Assembly (NCBI GenBank): GCA_963841045.1
Contig: CAWJBD010000002.1
Location: 124,001-188,000 of the forward strand
Origin: Aalborgiella sp963841045
GTDB lineage: Bacteria > Pseudomonadota > Gammaproteobacteria > Burkholderiales > Burkholderiaceae_C
Direction: 5' to 3'
DNA: 64,000 nt
Positions within the stretch are counted from its first letter, which is position 1. Every line of letters begins with the position of its first letter. A program made the position numbers and the translations under genes. Positions 40,155-49,233 of this stretch are shown here, piece after piece. The notes beneath the pieces were generated by a model that was given only the letters and a program-made list of their open reading frames with translations, was not told the DNA's origin and did not search any database.

Positions 40155-40192
40155 GGGGTTTGTGGGGCTTGAAGTCAGGCTGCACAAACCCC
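40155..40192 (+). terminator. Strong hairpin between tig and clpP
   Basis: GGGGTTTGTG and CACAAACCCC form a perfect 10-bp stem with an 18-base loop. The following bases AAGTCATTTATT are only weakly T-rich, so this may be a partial terminator, an RNA processing site or a stabiliser rather than a complete stop. Confidence 0.55.
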
Positions 40193-40286
40193 AAGTCATT
40201 TATTGTGTACATTATGCTAAAAGTTAGGTGGCATTCATGCCATGCATGGCTATCCAAGTAATCCCTCTGTTTTTTTAGGAATCGAT

Positions 40287-40916
40287 ATGAGCGAAATTTA
40301 TAACCAAACTTCAACAAAGACTATTCAGAACTTAGGTTTGGTGCCGATGGTGGTTGAACAATCGGGACGCGGTGAACGTTCGTACGATATTTATTCACGT
40401 CTGCTCAAGGAGCGGGTGATTTTCTTGGTTGGTCCTGTAGAAGATTACATGGCCAATTTGGTCGTGGCGCAGTTGCTTTTTTTAGAAAGCGAAAATCCTG
40501 ATAAGGACATTTCACTTTATATCAATTCGCCAGGTGGATCTGTGAGCGCGGGATTGGCGATATTCGACACCATGAATTTCATTAAGCCGGAGGTTTCTAC
40601 CCTCTGTACCGGAATGGCAGCAAGCATGGGTGCATTTTTGCTGGCTGCAGGCGCAAAAGGAAAGCGATTCTCATTGCCAAATTCCAATATCATGATTCAC
40701 CAACCTTCAGGTGGTGCGCGTGGACAAGCGACGGATATTGAAATACATGCGCGTGAAATTTTGAAGACCCGCGAACAGCTGAATAAAATTTTGGCTGAAC
40801 GGACTGGTCAGACATTGGCAAAAATTGAGCAAGATGTTGAGCGTGATTACTTCATGAGTGCCGATGAAGCGAAGAATTATGGATTGATTGACCAAGTCAT
40901 AGCCAAACGGCCTTAA
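40287..40916 (+). CDS. clpP: ATP-dependent Clp protease proteolytic subunit
   Basis: Serine peptidase forming the double-ring chamber used by ClpX and ClpA. 209 residues. The catalytic Ser is in GMAASMGAFLL, the His in IMIHQPSGG, and the Asp in the DVERDYFMS region. The start at 40287 has AGGA six bases upstream; an in-frame ATG at 40242 would add 15 residues and lacks a ribosome site. Confidence 0.98.
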   Translation: MSEIYNQTSTKTIQNLGLVPMVVEQSGRGERSYDIYSRLLKERVIFLVGPVEDYMANLVVAQLLFLESENPDKDISLYINSPGGSVSAGLAIFDTMNFIKPEVSTLCTGMAASMGAFLLAAGAKGKRFSLPNSNIMIHQPSGGARGQATDIEIHAREILKTREQLNKILAERTGQTLAKIEQDVERDYFMSADEAKNYGLIDQVIAKRP

Positions 40917-40952
40917 TTTGATTTTGAGTATTTAAATAAAAAGGCTTGAATC

Positions 40953-42224
40953 ATGGTGGGTAAGAAAACAAATTCAGATGAAAAAACGTTGCACTGTACG
41001 TTTTGCGGCAAAAGTCAGCACGAGGTAAAAAAACTCATTGCTGGTCCGTCTGTTTTTATTTGTGATGAGTGCATCGATTTATGCAATGACATCATTCGCG
41101 ATGAATTACCTGCAATTGCCGCCGAAGAGGCGCGCAAGACAAAGGGTGAACTTCCCACTCCAGCAGAAATCAAAGCCAATTTAGATAGCTATGTCATTGG
41201 CCAAAATGTGGCCAAACGTACTTTGGCTGTTGCTGTATATAACCATTACAAACGGTTGAAGCACAAAGAAAAGCTGGGTAAGGATGATGTTGAGCTGGCA
41301 AAGAGCAATATTTTGCTGATTGGACCCACGGGTTCGGGCAAAACGTTTCTTGCCCAAACGTTGGCACGCATGCTGGATGTGCCTTTCGTGATGGCTGATG
41401 CCACCACACTGACAGAAGCTGGCTATGTGGGCGAGGATGTTGAAAATATCGTCTCCAAGCTCTTGCAAAGTTGTAATTACGACGTCGAGCGCGCGCAACG
41501 CGGTATTGTTTACATTGATGAAATCGACAAAATCTCTCGTAAGTCTGATAACCCTTCTATCACGCGAGATGTTTCTGGTGAGGGCGTTCAACAAGCATTG
41601 CTAAAACTCATCGAGGGAACCATGGCAAGCATTCCTCCGCAGGGCGGACGTAAGCACCCTAATCAAGATTTCTTGCAAATTGACACGACCAATATTTTGT
41701 TTATTTGTGGTGGTGCTTTTGCAGGTCTAGAGAAAGTTATCGAAAATCGCACGGAAGCTTCTGGCATTGGTTTTGGTGCCATTGTTAAAAGTAAGCAAGT
41801 ACGCAGTTTGACGGATGTTTTTAAAGAAGTTGAGCCAGAAGATTTGATCAAGTTTGGCATTATTCCTGAACTAATTGGTCGCATGCCTGTCATCGCTACG
41901 CTGGATGAGTTGAGCGAAGATGCTTTGATGCAGATTTTGACGGAACCCAAAAATGCATTGGTGAAGCAATACAGTAAATTGCTGAACATGGAAGGTGTTG
42001 AATTAGAAATACGTCCATCAGCACTCAAGGCCATTGCACAAAAAGCACTAAAGCGCAAAACTGGCGCACGTGGATTGCGTTCCCTATTGGAATTGGCACT
42101 CATCGACACCATGTTCGACTTACCGACAACGGCGAATGTGGCTAAAGTTGTGATTGATGAATCATGTATCGTTGAGGGCAAGCCGCCCTTGTTGGTTTAT
42201 CGCGATATTGCCAAAAAAGCCTGA
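40953..42224 (+). CDS. clpX: ATP-dependent Clp protease ATP-binding subunit ClpX
   Basis: AAA+ unfoldase that feeds tagged proteins to ClpP. 423 residues. The N-terminal zinc-binding domain has CTFCGKSQHEV and FICDECIDLC. Walker A is GPTGSGKT, the pore loop is GYVGED, Walker B is IVYIDEIDKI, and the ClpP-docking IGF loop is in SGIGFGAIV. It follows clpP by 36 bp in the same operon. Confidence 0.98.
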   Translation: MVGKKTNSDEKTLHCTFCGKSQHEVKKLIAGPSVFICDECIDLCNDIIRDELPAIAAEEARKTKGELPTPAEIKANLDSYVIGQNVAKRTLAVAVYNHYKRLKHKEKLGKDDVELAKSNILLIGPTGSGKTFLAQTLARMLDVPFVMADATTLTEAGYVGEDVENIVSKLLQSCNYDVERAQRGIVYIDEIDKISRKSDNPSITRDVSGEGVQQALLKLIEGTMASIPPQGGRKHPNQDFLQIDTTNILFICGGAFAGLEKVIENRTEASGIGFGAIVKSKQVRSLTDVFKEVEPEDLIKFGIIPELIGRMPVIATLDELSEDALMQILTEPKNALVKQYSKLLNMEGVELEIRPSALKAIAQKALKRKTGARGLRSLLELALIDTMFDLPTTANVAKVVIDESCIVEGKPPLLVYRDIAKKA

Positions 42225-42239
42225 ATCATTGGAGACTAA

Positions 42240-44708
42240 ATGTCATCACACCCTGTATTACCCGCCCTTGCACTAGATTTGCCTATGCTGCCACTGCGTG
42301 ATGTGGTGATATTTCCGCATATGGTGATTCCTTTGTTTGTGGGGCGCCCAAAAAGCATCAAAGCACTAGAGTTGGCTATGGCTGCAGAGCGTCGCATCAT
42401 GCTGGTTGCACAGAAGACGGCGGCCAATGATGAGCCGACAACCGCTGACATGTTTGATGTGGGTTGTATATCTACTATTTTGCAAATGCTGAAACTACCG
42501 GATGGCACCGTTAAAGTTCTGGTAGAGGGTCAACAACGTGCCAAAGTCTCGCACATTAACGATGTTGAGACACATTTCATTGCCAATGTGACTCCGGTAG
42601 AAGTCGTGGAACCGAAGTTGACCGCTAAAGGTGAAAAAACGCCTGAACTTGAAGCCTTGCGCAGGGCCGTGATGCAGCAATTTGACCAGTATGTCAAATT
42701 GAATAAAAAAATTCCTCCAGAAATACTAAGCTCGATATCTAGCATTGATGACCCGGGTCGTCTGGCCGATACGATTTCTGCACATTTACCATTAAAGCTA
42801 GAAAGCAAGCAAATCATTTTGTCTTTAGCCGACATCAAAGCGCGCCTAAAGAATTTATTTGAGCAAATTGAACGTGAAGTCGACATTTTGAACGTGGATA
42901 AAAAAATCCGCGGGCGAGTCAAGCGTGCCATGGAGAAGAATCAACGTGATTTCTATCTTAATGAGCAGGTTAAGGCCATTCAAAAAGAATTAGGTGATGG
43001 CGATGAGGGCACAGATTTTGCAGATCTTGAGAAAAAAATCAAAGCTGCAAAAATGAGCAAGGAGGCTTTGGCAAAAGCCCAAGGGGAATTGAAGAAATTG
43101 AAATTGATGTCCCCGATGTCCGCCGAGGCCACTGTTGTCCGTAATTACATCGATGTCTTGATTGGACTGCCTTGGAGTAAAAAATCTAAAATCAAACATG
43201 ATCTGCCCGCTGCGGAAACTGTCTTGAATCAAGATCATTACGGCCTGGATAAGGTTAAAGACCGTATTCTTGAATATCTTGCAGTGCAACAACGCGTTGA
43301 TAAAGTAAAAGCACCCATATTGTGTTTGGTGGGTCCTCCTGGCGTAGGAAAAACATCTTTGGGACAATCAATTGCCAAAGCAACTGGGCGTAAGTTTGTG
43401 CGTATGGCCTTGGGTGGCATGCGCGACGAAGCGGAAATCCGTGGCCATAGACGCACATACATTGGCGCTTTGCCGGGAAAAGTTTTATCAAGTCTAAGCA
43501 AAGTCGGTGTTCGCAATCCCTTGTTCTTACTGGACGAGATTGACAAACTAGGCACTGAGTATCGTGGAGACCCTTCAAGCGCGTTACTTGAAGTGTTGGA
43601 TCCCGAGCAAAATCACACTTTCGCAGATCACTACGTCGAAGTCGATTTTGACTTGAGTGATGTCATGTTTGTGGCCACATCGAATTCAATGAATATTCCA
43701 TCTGCATTGCTAGATCGCATGGAAGTGATTCGTTTGGCGGGTTACACAGAGGATGAAAAGACCAATATTGCGACAACTTATTTGCTTCCAAAACAAATGT
43801 CGAATAATGGTGTGAAAACCAATGAATTGCTCATCACGAATGAGGCGGTGAAAGACATTGTTCGCTACTACACGCGTGAAGCGGGGGTGCGATCGCTTGA
43901 GCGTGAACTTTCAAAAATTTGTCGCAAAGTTGTCAAAGGCTTGTTACTAAAGAAATTAAAAGGCAAAGTGGTTGTCACACCCGATTCATTGAATGACTAT
44001 TTGGGCGTTCGGAAATACAACTATGGTCGTGCTGAAGAGCAAAATCAGGTGGGTCAAGTGGTGGGCTTGGCTTGGACTGAGGTAGGTGGGGATTTGTTGA
44101 CCATAGAAGCAGCTTTGATGCCCGGCAAAGGCATTATTACGCGCACAGGCTCTTTGGGTGATGTGATGAAAGAATCTGTAGAGGCTGCTCGGACAGTGGT
44201 TCGCAGCAGAGCAAGCCGACTCGGTATTAAAGAAGAAATGTTTGAAAAGCGTGATATTCATATTCATGTACCTGATGGAGCTACACCCAAGGATGGTCCT
44301 AGCGCTGGTGCAGCTATGACGACAGCTTTTGTTTCCGCATTAACAGGTATTCCAGTTCGCGGTGACGTGGCCATGACCGGTGAAATCACTTTGCGCGGCG
44401 AAGTGACTGCCATTGGTGGCTTAAAAGAAAAATTGCTGGCGGCATTGCGTGGTGGCATTAAAACGGTCCTTATTCCTGAAGAAAATGCGAAAGATTTGCA
44501 AGACATTCCTGAAAACGTCAAAAACGGTTTGGAAATTGTTCCGGTCAAGTGGATTGATAAGGTCTTGGAATTGGCTTTGGAACGTGCACCAGTTCCCTTA
44601 CCTGATTTGGAAGTTGCAAGTGAAGAATTGAAGCATGAAAGCGTTCTTGCTGCCGAAGCCACGCACGACATCATCAAAACAGGTGGTCGTGAATCTACAA
44701 AACATTGA
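42240..44708 (+). CDS. lon: Lon ATP-dependent protease
   Basis: Homohexameric AAA+ serine protease for damaged and regulatory proteins. 822 residues: N-terminal substrate-binding domain (LPMLPLRDVVIFPHMV), AAA+ module with Walker A GPPGVGKTS and Walker B FLLDEIDKLG, and a C-terminal protease domain with the catalytic Ser in DGPSAGAAMTTA and Lys in IGGLKEKLLAA. It lies 15 bp after clpX. Normal length and undamaged. Confidence 0.98.
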   Translation: MSSHPVLPALALDLPMLPLRDVVIFPHMVIPLFVGRPKSIKALELAMAAERRIMLVAQKTAANDEPTTADMFDVGCISTILQMLKLPDGTVKVLVEGQQRAKVSHINDVETHFIANVTPVEVVEPKLTAKGEKTPELEALRRAVMQQFDQYVKLNKKIPPEILSSISSIDDPGRLADTISAHLPLKLESKQIILSLADIKARLKNLFEQIEREVDILNVDKKIRGRVKRAMEKNQRDFYLNEQVKAIQKELGDGDEGTDFADLEKKIKAAKMSKEALAKAQGELKKLKLMSPMSAEATVVRNYIDVLIGLPWSKKSKIKHDLPAAETVLNQDHYGLDKVKDRILEYLAVQQRVDKVKAPILCLVGPPGVGKTSLGQSIAKATGRKFVRMALGGMRDEAEIRGHRRTYIGALPGKVLSSLSKVGVRNPLFLLDEIDKLGTEYRGDPSSALLEVLDPEQNHTFADHYVEVDFDLSDVMFVATSNSMNIPSALLDRMEVIRLAGYTEDEKTNIATTYLLPKQMSNNGVKTNELLITNEAVKDIVRYYTREAGVRSLERELSKICRKVVKGLLLKKLKGKVVVTPDSLNDYLGVRKYNYGRAEEQNQVGQVVGLAWTEVGGDLLTIEAALMPGKGIITRTGSLGDVMKESVEAARTVVRSRASRLGIKEEMFEKRDIHIHVPDGATPKDGPSAGAAMTTAFVSALTGIPVRGDVAMTGEITLRGEVTAIGGLKEKLLAALRGGIKTVLIPEENAKDLQDIPENVKNGLEIVPVKWIDKVLELALERAPVPLPDLEVASEELKHESVLAAEATHDIIKTGGRESTKH

Positions 44709-44759
44709 TTAAAAATGGGCTCGTTAATTTATTGTCAGGAAAAGTGATTTAAATTAGGC

Positions 44760-44765
44760 TATAAT
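44760..44765 (+). promoter_or_regulatory. Likely -10 box of the tRNA-Gly promoter
   Basis: A perfect TATAAT lies 14 bases before the tRNA-Gly gene. No good -35 at 16-18 bp spacing is seen; TTGTCA at 44732-44737 is too far (22 bp). Confidence 0.5.
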
Positions 44766-44779
44766 TTGAGACTAGATTT

Positions 44780-44855
44780 GCGGGAATAGCTCAGTTGGTA
44801 GAGCGCAACCTTGCCAAGGTTGAGGTCGAGAGTTCGAGACTCTTTTCCCGCTCCA
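44780..44855 (+). tRNA. tRNA-Gly (anticodon GCC)
   Basis: 76 bases with encoded CCA. Acceptor GCGGGAA pairs with TTCCCGC. The D-arm has AGCTCAGTTGGTAGAGC, the anticodon loop is TTGCCAA with GCC, and the T-arm has GAGTTCGAGACTC. Confidence 0.97.
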
Positions 44856-44861
44856 AAATTT

Positions 44862-44892
44862 AAAAAAGGGAAGCATTTGCTTCCCTTTTTTT
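44862..44892 (+). terminator. Rho-independent terminator after tRNA-Gly
   Basis: GGGAAGC-ATTT-GCTTCCC at 44868-44885 is a perfect 7-bp stem followed by seven T residues and preceded by an A tract. The next tRNA therefore probably has its own promoter or relies on read-through. Confidence 0.88.
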
Positions 44893-44961
44893 CTAAATTG
44901 ATAGTTTTTCAAAGGTAGAATTTTAGCTTCCACCTTAGATGTGGTTTTATGTAAGGTTTAC

Positions 44962-45035
44962 GGCGCAGTAACAAAGCGGTTATGTACCGGATTGCAAATC
45001 CGAGTAGGTCGGTTCGACTCCGGCCTGCGCCTCCA
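44962..45035 (+). tRNA. tRNA-Cys (anticodon GCA)
   Basis: 74 bases with encoded CCA. Acceptor GGCGCAG pairs with CTGCGCC. The anticodon loop ATTGCAAAT has GCA, and the T-arm is CGGTTCGACTCCG. Confidence 0.96.
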
Positions 45036-45077
45036 TTATTCTTTTGTAGCGTGTAATACATTGCGCTAAAAGAGCAT

Positions 45078-45171
45078 GCCTCGATGGTGAAATTGGTAGA
45101 CACAGCGGACTTAAAATCCGCCGCTTTCGTTCATAGCGGGCGTGCCGGTTCGATTCCGGCTCGAGGCACCA
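45078..45171 (+). tRNA. tRNA-Leu (anticodon UAA), long variable arm
   Basis: Acceptor GCCTCGA pairs with TCGAGGC and the CCA is encoded. The anticodon stem GCGGA/TCCGC encloses CTTAAAA with TAA. The variable region of 22 bases contains CGCT...AGCG and is about seven bases longer than in E. coli tRNA-Leu(UAA). Its total length of 94 is at the long end for the class. A dCTP deaminase gene follows 24 bp later. Confidence 0.93.
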
Positions 45172-45195
45172 AAAGCTAACATTTGGAGATATAGA

Positions 45196-45762
45196 TTGTC
45201 CATACTTGCTGACCATCAAATTCGAGAACTCGCCCAAAAGCACGGCATGATTGAGCCATTTGAGCCGGGACAGGTTCGAGAGAGAGACGGTAAAAAAATC
45301 ATAAGCTATGGCACAAGCAGTTATGGCTATGACATACGATGTGCACCAGAATTTAAAGTATTCACAAATATTCACAGCACGGTCGTTGACCCTAAGAATT
45401 TTGATGAAAAGAGTTTTGTAGATTTTGAGGGTGACAGTTGCATTATTCCGCCCAATAGTTTTGCATTGGCGAGAACAATGGAGTTTTTTCGAATTCCAAG
45501 AAATATCCTAACGGTATGCTTGGGGAAAAGCACCTATGCACGCTGCGGCATCATTGTGAATGTGACGCCATTCGAGCCTGAATGGGAGGGCTATGTCACA
45601 CTGGAATTCAGTAATACGACACCCTTACCGGCCAAAATTTATGCCGGCGAAGGATGTGCACAGGTCTTGTTTTTCAAAGCCGACGAAGTTTGTACCACGA
45701 GTTACAAAGACCGCGGGGGTAAGTACCAAGGACAAACGGGTGTCACTTTACCGAAAACGTGA
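45196..45762 (+). CDS. dcd: dCTP deaminase
   Basis: Deaminates dCTP to dUTP on the main route to dTTP. 188 residues, the normal length. Blocks ISYGTSSYGYDIR, GKSTYARCGIIVN (with the conserved Ser, Arg and Cys), and PFEPEWEGYVTLEFSNTTPL are diagnostic. The start is a TTG at 45196 with GGAG seven bases upstream; the longer frame upstream runs into the tRNA-Leu and is not used. Confidence 0.96.
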   Translation: MSILADHQIRELAQKHGMIEPFEPGQVRERDGKKIISYGTSSYGYDIRCAPEFKVFTNIHSTVVDPKNFDEKSFVDFEGDSCIIPPNSFALARTMEFFRIPRNILTVCLGKSTYARCGIIVNVTPFEPEWEGYVTLEFSNTTPLPAKIYAGEGCAQVLFFKADEVCTTSYKDRGGKYQGQTGVTLPKT

Positions 45763-45854
45763 AATTTCCAAAACTTGAGATTTGCCTTGATAATCTCTGA
45801 TCAGGCGTCGTAAAACGTCAACAATTTATGTGTGATTGCAACTAGGAGTGCGCT

Positions 45855-46727
45855 ATGAAATGGGAAGGCAATAGAGAATCTGATAATGTCGAAGATCGAC
45901 GTGGAAGTTCTGGTAGCAGCGGTGGTGGCGGTTTATTTGGCAGCAAATTTGGAATTGGTTCAATCATCATTGCTCTGGCCGCATCCTATTTTTTCGGCAT
46001 CAATCCATTGACAGTTTTAGGATTTTTAGGCGGCTCTGATGCACCACAAGTTCAGCAAGGACCGGCTAAAAAACCACCGGCTGATGATGTGCAGGCTAAA
46101 TTTGTTTCTGTTGTATTAGCAGATACTGAAGATGTTTGGAAAGACGTTTTCACCAAAGGCGGCGCCAACTATACAACCCCCAAGCTTGTGATTTTCAGAG
46201 GTGTAACTTCAACACCATGTGGAGCAGGTCAGTCTGCAATGGGTCCGTTCTATTGCCCTGCTGATCAAAAAGTTTATATTGACCTGAGCTTCTTTGAAAC
46301 CTTGAAACGACAAATGGGTGCTGGTGGTGACTTTGCACAAGCTTATGTGGTTGCGCATGAAATTGGGCACCATGTGCAAAACTTGCTGGGAGTACATGAC
46401 AAAGTTGAGCAAGCACGTCGTCGATTGAGTGAACGTGAAAACAATGCGCTTTCTGTGCGCGTTGAGCTGCAAGCGGATTGCTATGCTGGTCTTTGGGCTA
46501 AAAAAGCACATGAATCGAGACAAATATTGCAAACTGGTGACATCGAAGAAGCCATGAATGCCGCTGCACGTATTGGCGATGATGCCATTCAGCGCCAATC
46601 CACTGGGCATGTTCGCCCGGATAGTTTCACCCATGGAAGCAGTGCACAACGTACCAAATGGTTTAATGTTGGTTTGCAAACGGGTAGTGTGAAAGCTTGC
46701 GATACTTTTAGTCAGAGAGAGTTGTAA
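45855..46727 (+). CDS. ypfJ: Neutral zinc metallopeptidase (YpfJ family)
   Basis: Single-pass membrane protein of 290 residues. The N-terminal 30 residues are hydrophilic and Gly/Ser-rich, followed by one membrane segment (IGSIIIALAASYFFGI) and a periplasmic or cytoplasmic domain with the zinc motif VAHEIGHHVQNLL (HExxH) and the ELQADCYAGLW block carrying the third ligand. Family members are putative metalloproteases without known substrates. It lies 11 bp before the helicase gene. Confidence 0.9.
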   Translation: MKWEGNRESDNVEDRRGSSGSSGGGGLFGSKFGIGSIIIALAASYFFGINPLTVLGFLGGSDAPQVQQGPAKKPPADDVQAKFVSVVLADTEDVWKDVFTKGGANYTTPKLVIFRGVTSTPCGAGQSAMGPFYCPADQKVYIDLSFFETLKRQMGAGGDFAQAYVVAHEIGHHVQNLLGVHDKVEQARRRLSERENNALSVRVELQADCYAGLWAKKAHESRQILQTGDIEEAMNAAARIGDDAIQRQSTGHVRPDSFTHGSSAQRTKWFNVGLQTGSVKACDTFSQREL

Positions 46728-46738
46728 TCTCAGACTCA

Positions 46739-48319
46739 ATGACGACATCTTTTTCACAACTATCGCTGGCACCAACGCTGGCACGCGCCGTAGCCGAAAT
46801 GGGCTACGAGCACATGACACCCATACAAGCACAAGCCATTCCAGTGGTTCTCGAAGGTCGGGATGTCATGGGTGCTGCACAAACCGGTACGGGGAAAACC
46901 GCCGCATTTTCTCTGCCACTTATTCAAAGAATGTTGAAACATGAAAATGCGTCAACATCGCCTGCACGCCACCCTGTTCGGGCATTGGTTTTACTACCGA
47001 CACGTGAATTGGCCGATCAAGTGGCGCAGCAAGTTAAAGCCTACGCCAAATACACGCAGATACGCAGTGCTGTGGTATTTGGTGGAATGGACATGAAACC
47101 ACAAACAGTTGAATTGAAGGCGGGCGTAGAAATATTGGTTGCTACCCCAGGGCGCTTATTGGATCACATCGAAGCAAAAAATTGTGTGTTGAATCAAGTT
47201 GAGTATGTGGTTCTAGACGAAGCTGACCGCATGTTAGACATCGGTTTTTTACCCGACTTAGAGCGAATCTTGAGTTTTTTACCCAAAACTCGAACAACAC
47301 TTTTGTTTTCTGCAACGTTTTCTCCTGAAATTAAACGCCTTTCAGGAAGTTACTTGCAAAACCCAGTCACGATTGAGGTGGCGCGACCCAATCAAACCGC
47401 TTCCACGGTGACTCAACACTTCTACAACACGCCAACCGATGAAAAACTGCATGCATTGGTAACTTTGCTCAAACAAAAAGACATCAAGCAAGCCTTTGTT
47501 TTTGTCAACAGCAAATTGGGATGTGCCCGTTTGGCACGTTCTCTTGAAAAAGCAGGTTACAAAGCCACAGCACTGCATGGTGACAAGAGTCAAGATGAAC
47601 GATTGAAAGCGTTGGAAGCCTTTAAATCGGGAACAGTTGATTTACTCGTAGCGACTGACGTGGCAGCGCGTGGTTTAGATATCAAAGACGTTCCAGCTGT
47701 ATTTAACTTTGACTTGCCTTTTAATGCGGAAGATTATGTACACCGCATCGGTCGCACTGGACGAGCAGGGGCGTCTGGCATCGCCATCAGTTTTGTCGCA
47801 CCTGCAGATGTGCGATTGGTAGCCGATTTGGAAAAATTATTAAAGACCAAACTCGATGTTGAAGGCATTGAATATCCTGAGTATTTGCCAGATAGTCGCA
47901 AGCAAGGTCGAATCAATGACGGTCGTCGCATGTACGCCGACCGTGATTCGTCTTCTGAGACGGTGTCTGGCGAAGCACCACGCCGCACTGGAAATAATGC
48001 CAATCGTTCGCAAAATGGTCGAGACCGCATGGAGAGTTTTGAATCCAGGTCCGATAAAAGCGGGTCATCTGCAGCATATGTACCAAAAGTTGCGCCACGT
48101 GATCCGTTTTTCGACAAACCGTATGAAATGACCAGTGATGTGCCAGCCACACCAGCCTGGGAAGCGGCTGCAAAAGCTGGGCCAACTCGAGTCGGAAAAT
48201 CTGCCAACATACGTCCCAAAAAGCGCATGGCAGCTTTGTTTAAGTCCGTCCTATTGCCTGAAAAGATTGAGGAACCTGCTCAGCCAAACACTTCACCCGA
48301 ATCCGTTCAATCGGAGTAG
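46739..48319 (+). CDS. rhlE: DEAD-box ATP-dependent RNA helicase (RhlE-like)
   Basis: 526-residue DEAD-box protein: Q-motif GYEHMTPIQAQAIP, motif I AQTGTGKTAAF, Ia PTRELADQV, II VLDEADRML, III SAT, and VI HRIGRTGRAG. The C-terminal 130 residues are polar and low in complexity, with RNA-binding character. RhlE is the best guess from spacing and length; SrmB or DbpA are not excluded. The 3' end overlaps the convergent apaH by 80 bp. Confidence 0.9.
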   Translation: MTTSFSQLSLAPTLARAVAEMGYEHMTPIQAQAIPVVLEGRDVMGAAQTGTGKTAAFSLPLIQRMLKHENASTSPARHPVRALVLLPTRELADQVAQQVKAYAKYTQIRSAVVFGGMDMKPQTVELKAGVEILVATPGRLLDHIEAKNCVLNQVEYVVLDEADRMLDIGFLPDLERILSFLPKTRTTLLFSATFSPEIKRLSGSYLQNPVTIEVARPNQTASTVTQHFYNTPTDEKLHALVTLLKQKDIKQAFVFVNSKLGCARLARSLEKAGYKATALHGDKSQDERLKALEAFKSGTVDLLVATDVAARGLDIKDVPAVFNFDLPFNAEDYVHRIGRTGRAGASGIAISFVAPADVRLVADLEKLLKTKLDVEGIEYPEYLPDSRKQGRINDGRRMYADRDSSSETVSGEAPRRTGNNANRSQNGRDRMESFESRSDKSGSSAAYVPKVAPRDPFFDKPYEMTSDVPATPAWEAAAKAGPTRVGKSANIRPKKRMAALFKSVLLPEKIEEPAQPNTSPESVQSE

Positions 48320-49160
48320 TGTTTCTAACCTTGTCTTTGGATGATTTGTTGTTCGCAGTGTCTGGTTGGTCACTTAGTTTAAGCGCATTCAAAAAACCAC
48401 CCCACACACAACCGCCATCTAGCGCATAAACATCTGTACGGTTTAACCAACCCAAGGTGGACCAATGTCCAAAGGCAACGATTGTTTTTTGCGTCGCCCG
48501 ATTGGGTACATCAAACCAAGGCATAAACCCCATCGGTGCAGCTTCCGCACTGTCCTTGGTTTTGAATTCCATAGTGCCATCTGGCCTACAAAATCGCATC
48601 CGTGTCAGTACATTCACAATCACACGCAAACGGGGGGTGCCTTGCAAGTCGTCGCGCCATTGTTGCGGCTCATCACCATACATGTCGTGCAAAAAAGTTT
48701 TTAAAGCATTGTTGCTGGCATGTTGCAACACCAACTCAACTTCATTCGCCAGCGCTATTGTTTTGCTAGCAGTCCAAGAAGGAAATACGCCAGCGTGAAC
48801 CATTAAAACATCATGATTTTGGATGTTTTGTCTCATCGCCATTTTTTGATGCTTAAGCCAATGAATGAATGCATCCAACTTTGGGGATTCTAAAATTGGG
48901 TTTAGCGTGTCTTTGCGATACGCTTTTCGTACACCGCACGCAATGGCCAGCAAATTCAGATCATGGTTGCCTAAAAGGCACTTTGCTGAATTGCCAAAAG
49001 CAATAAGACGTTCCAGTGTGGCCAAGGAATCTGGCCCCCGGTTCACTAAATCGCCTAAAACATGCAAGGTATCACGACTAGGAGAAAAGTCGATTTTTTC
49101 CAGTAAGCGCCCTAGTGCAGCATTGCATCCTTGAATATCGCCTACGAGGTAATGTGCCAT
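48240..49160 (-). CDS. apaH: Symmetrical bis(5'-nucleosyl)-tetraphosphatase
   Basis: Cleaves Ap4A to two ADP, limiting alarmone levels. The metallophosphoesterase motifs are VGDIQGCN, GDLVNRGPDS and LGNHDLN, and the ALDGGCVWGGFLNAL block is near the end. The 306 residues exceed the usual 275-280: a polar tail of about 45 residues follows the conserved core and is encoded opposite the 3' end of rhlE. The tail may be a stop-codon loss or a natural extension. Confidence 0.93.
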   Translation of the reverse strand: MAHYLVGDIQGCNAALGRLLEKIDFSPSRDTLHVLGDLVNRGPDSLATLERLIAFGNSAKCLLGNHDLNLLAIACGVRKAYRKDTLNPILESPKLDAFIHWLKHQKMAMRQNIQNHDVLMVHAGVFPSWTASKTIALANEVELVLQHASNNALKTFLHDMYGDEPQQWRDDLQGTPRLRVIVNVLTRMRFCRPDGTMEFKTKDSAEAAPMGFMPWFDVPNRATQKTIVAFGHWSTLGWLNRTDVYALDGGCVWGGFLNALKLSDQPDTANNKSSKDKVRNTTPIERIRVKCLAEQVPQSFQAIGRT

Positions 49161-49233
49161 CTGTGCCAGTGAGTCAGGTTATTATGTGGACTGTGATATT
49201 GAATGGTGAGCTTACGGAGAATTTCTTAGCTAT

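Noticed and set aside
44780..45171. tRNA cluster as an integration hotspot.
   Set aside because: No direct repeat of a tRNA 3' end and no foreign genes are seen downstream; dcd and other core genes follow.
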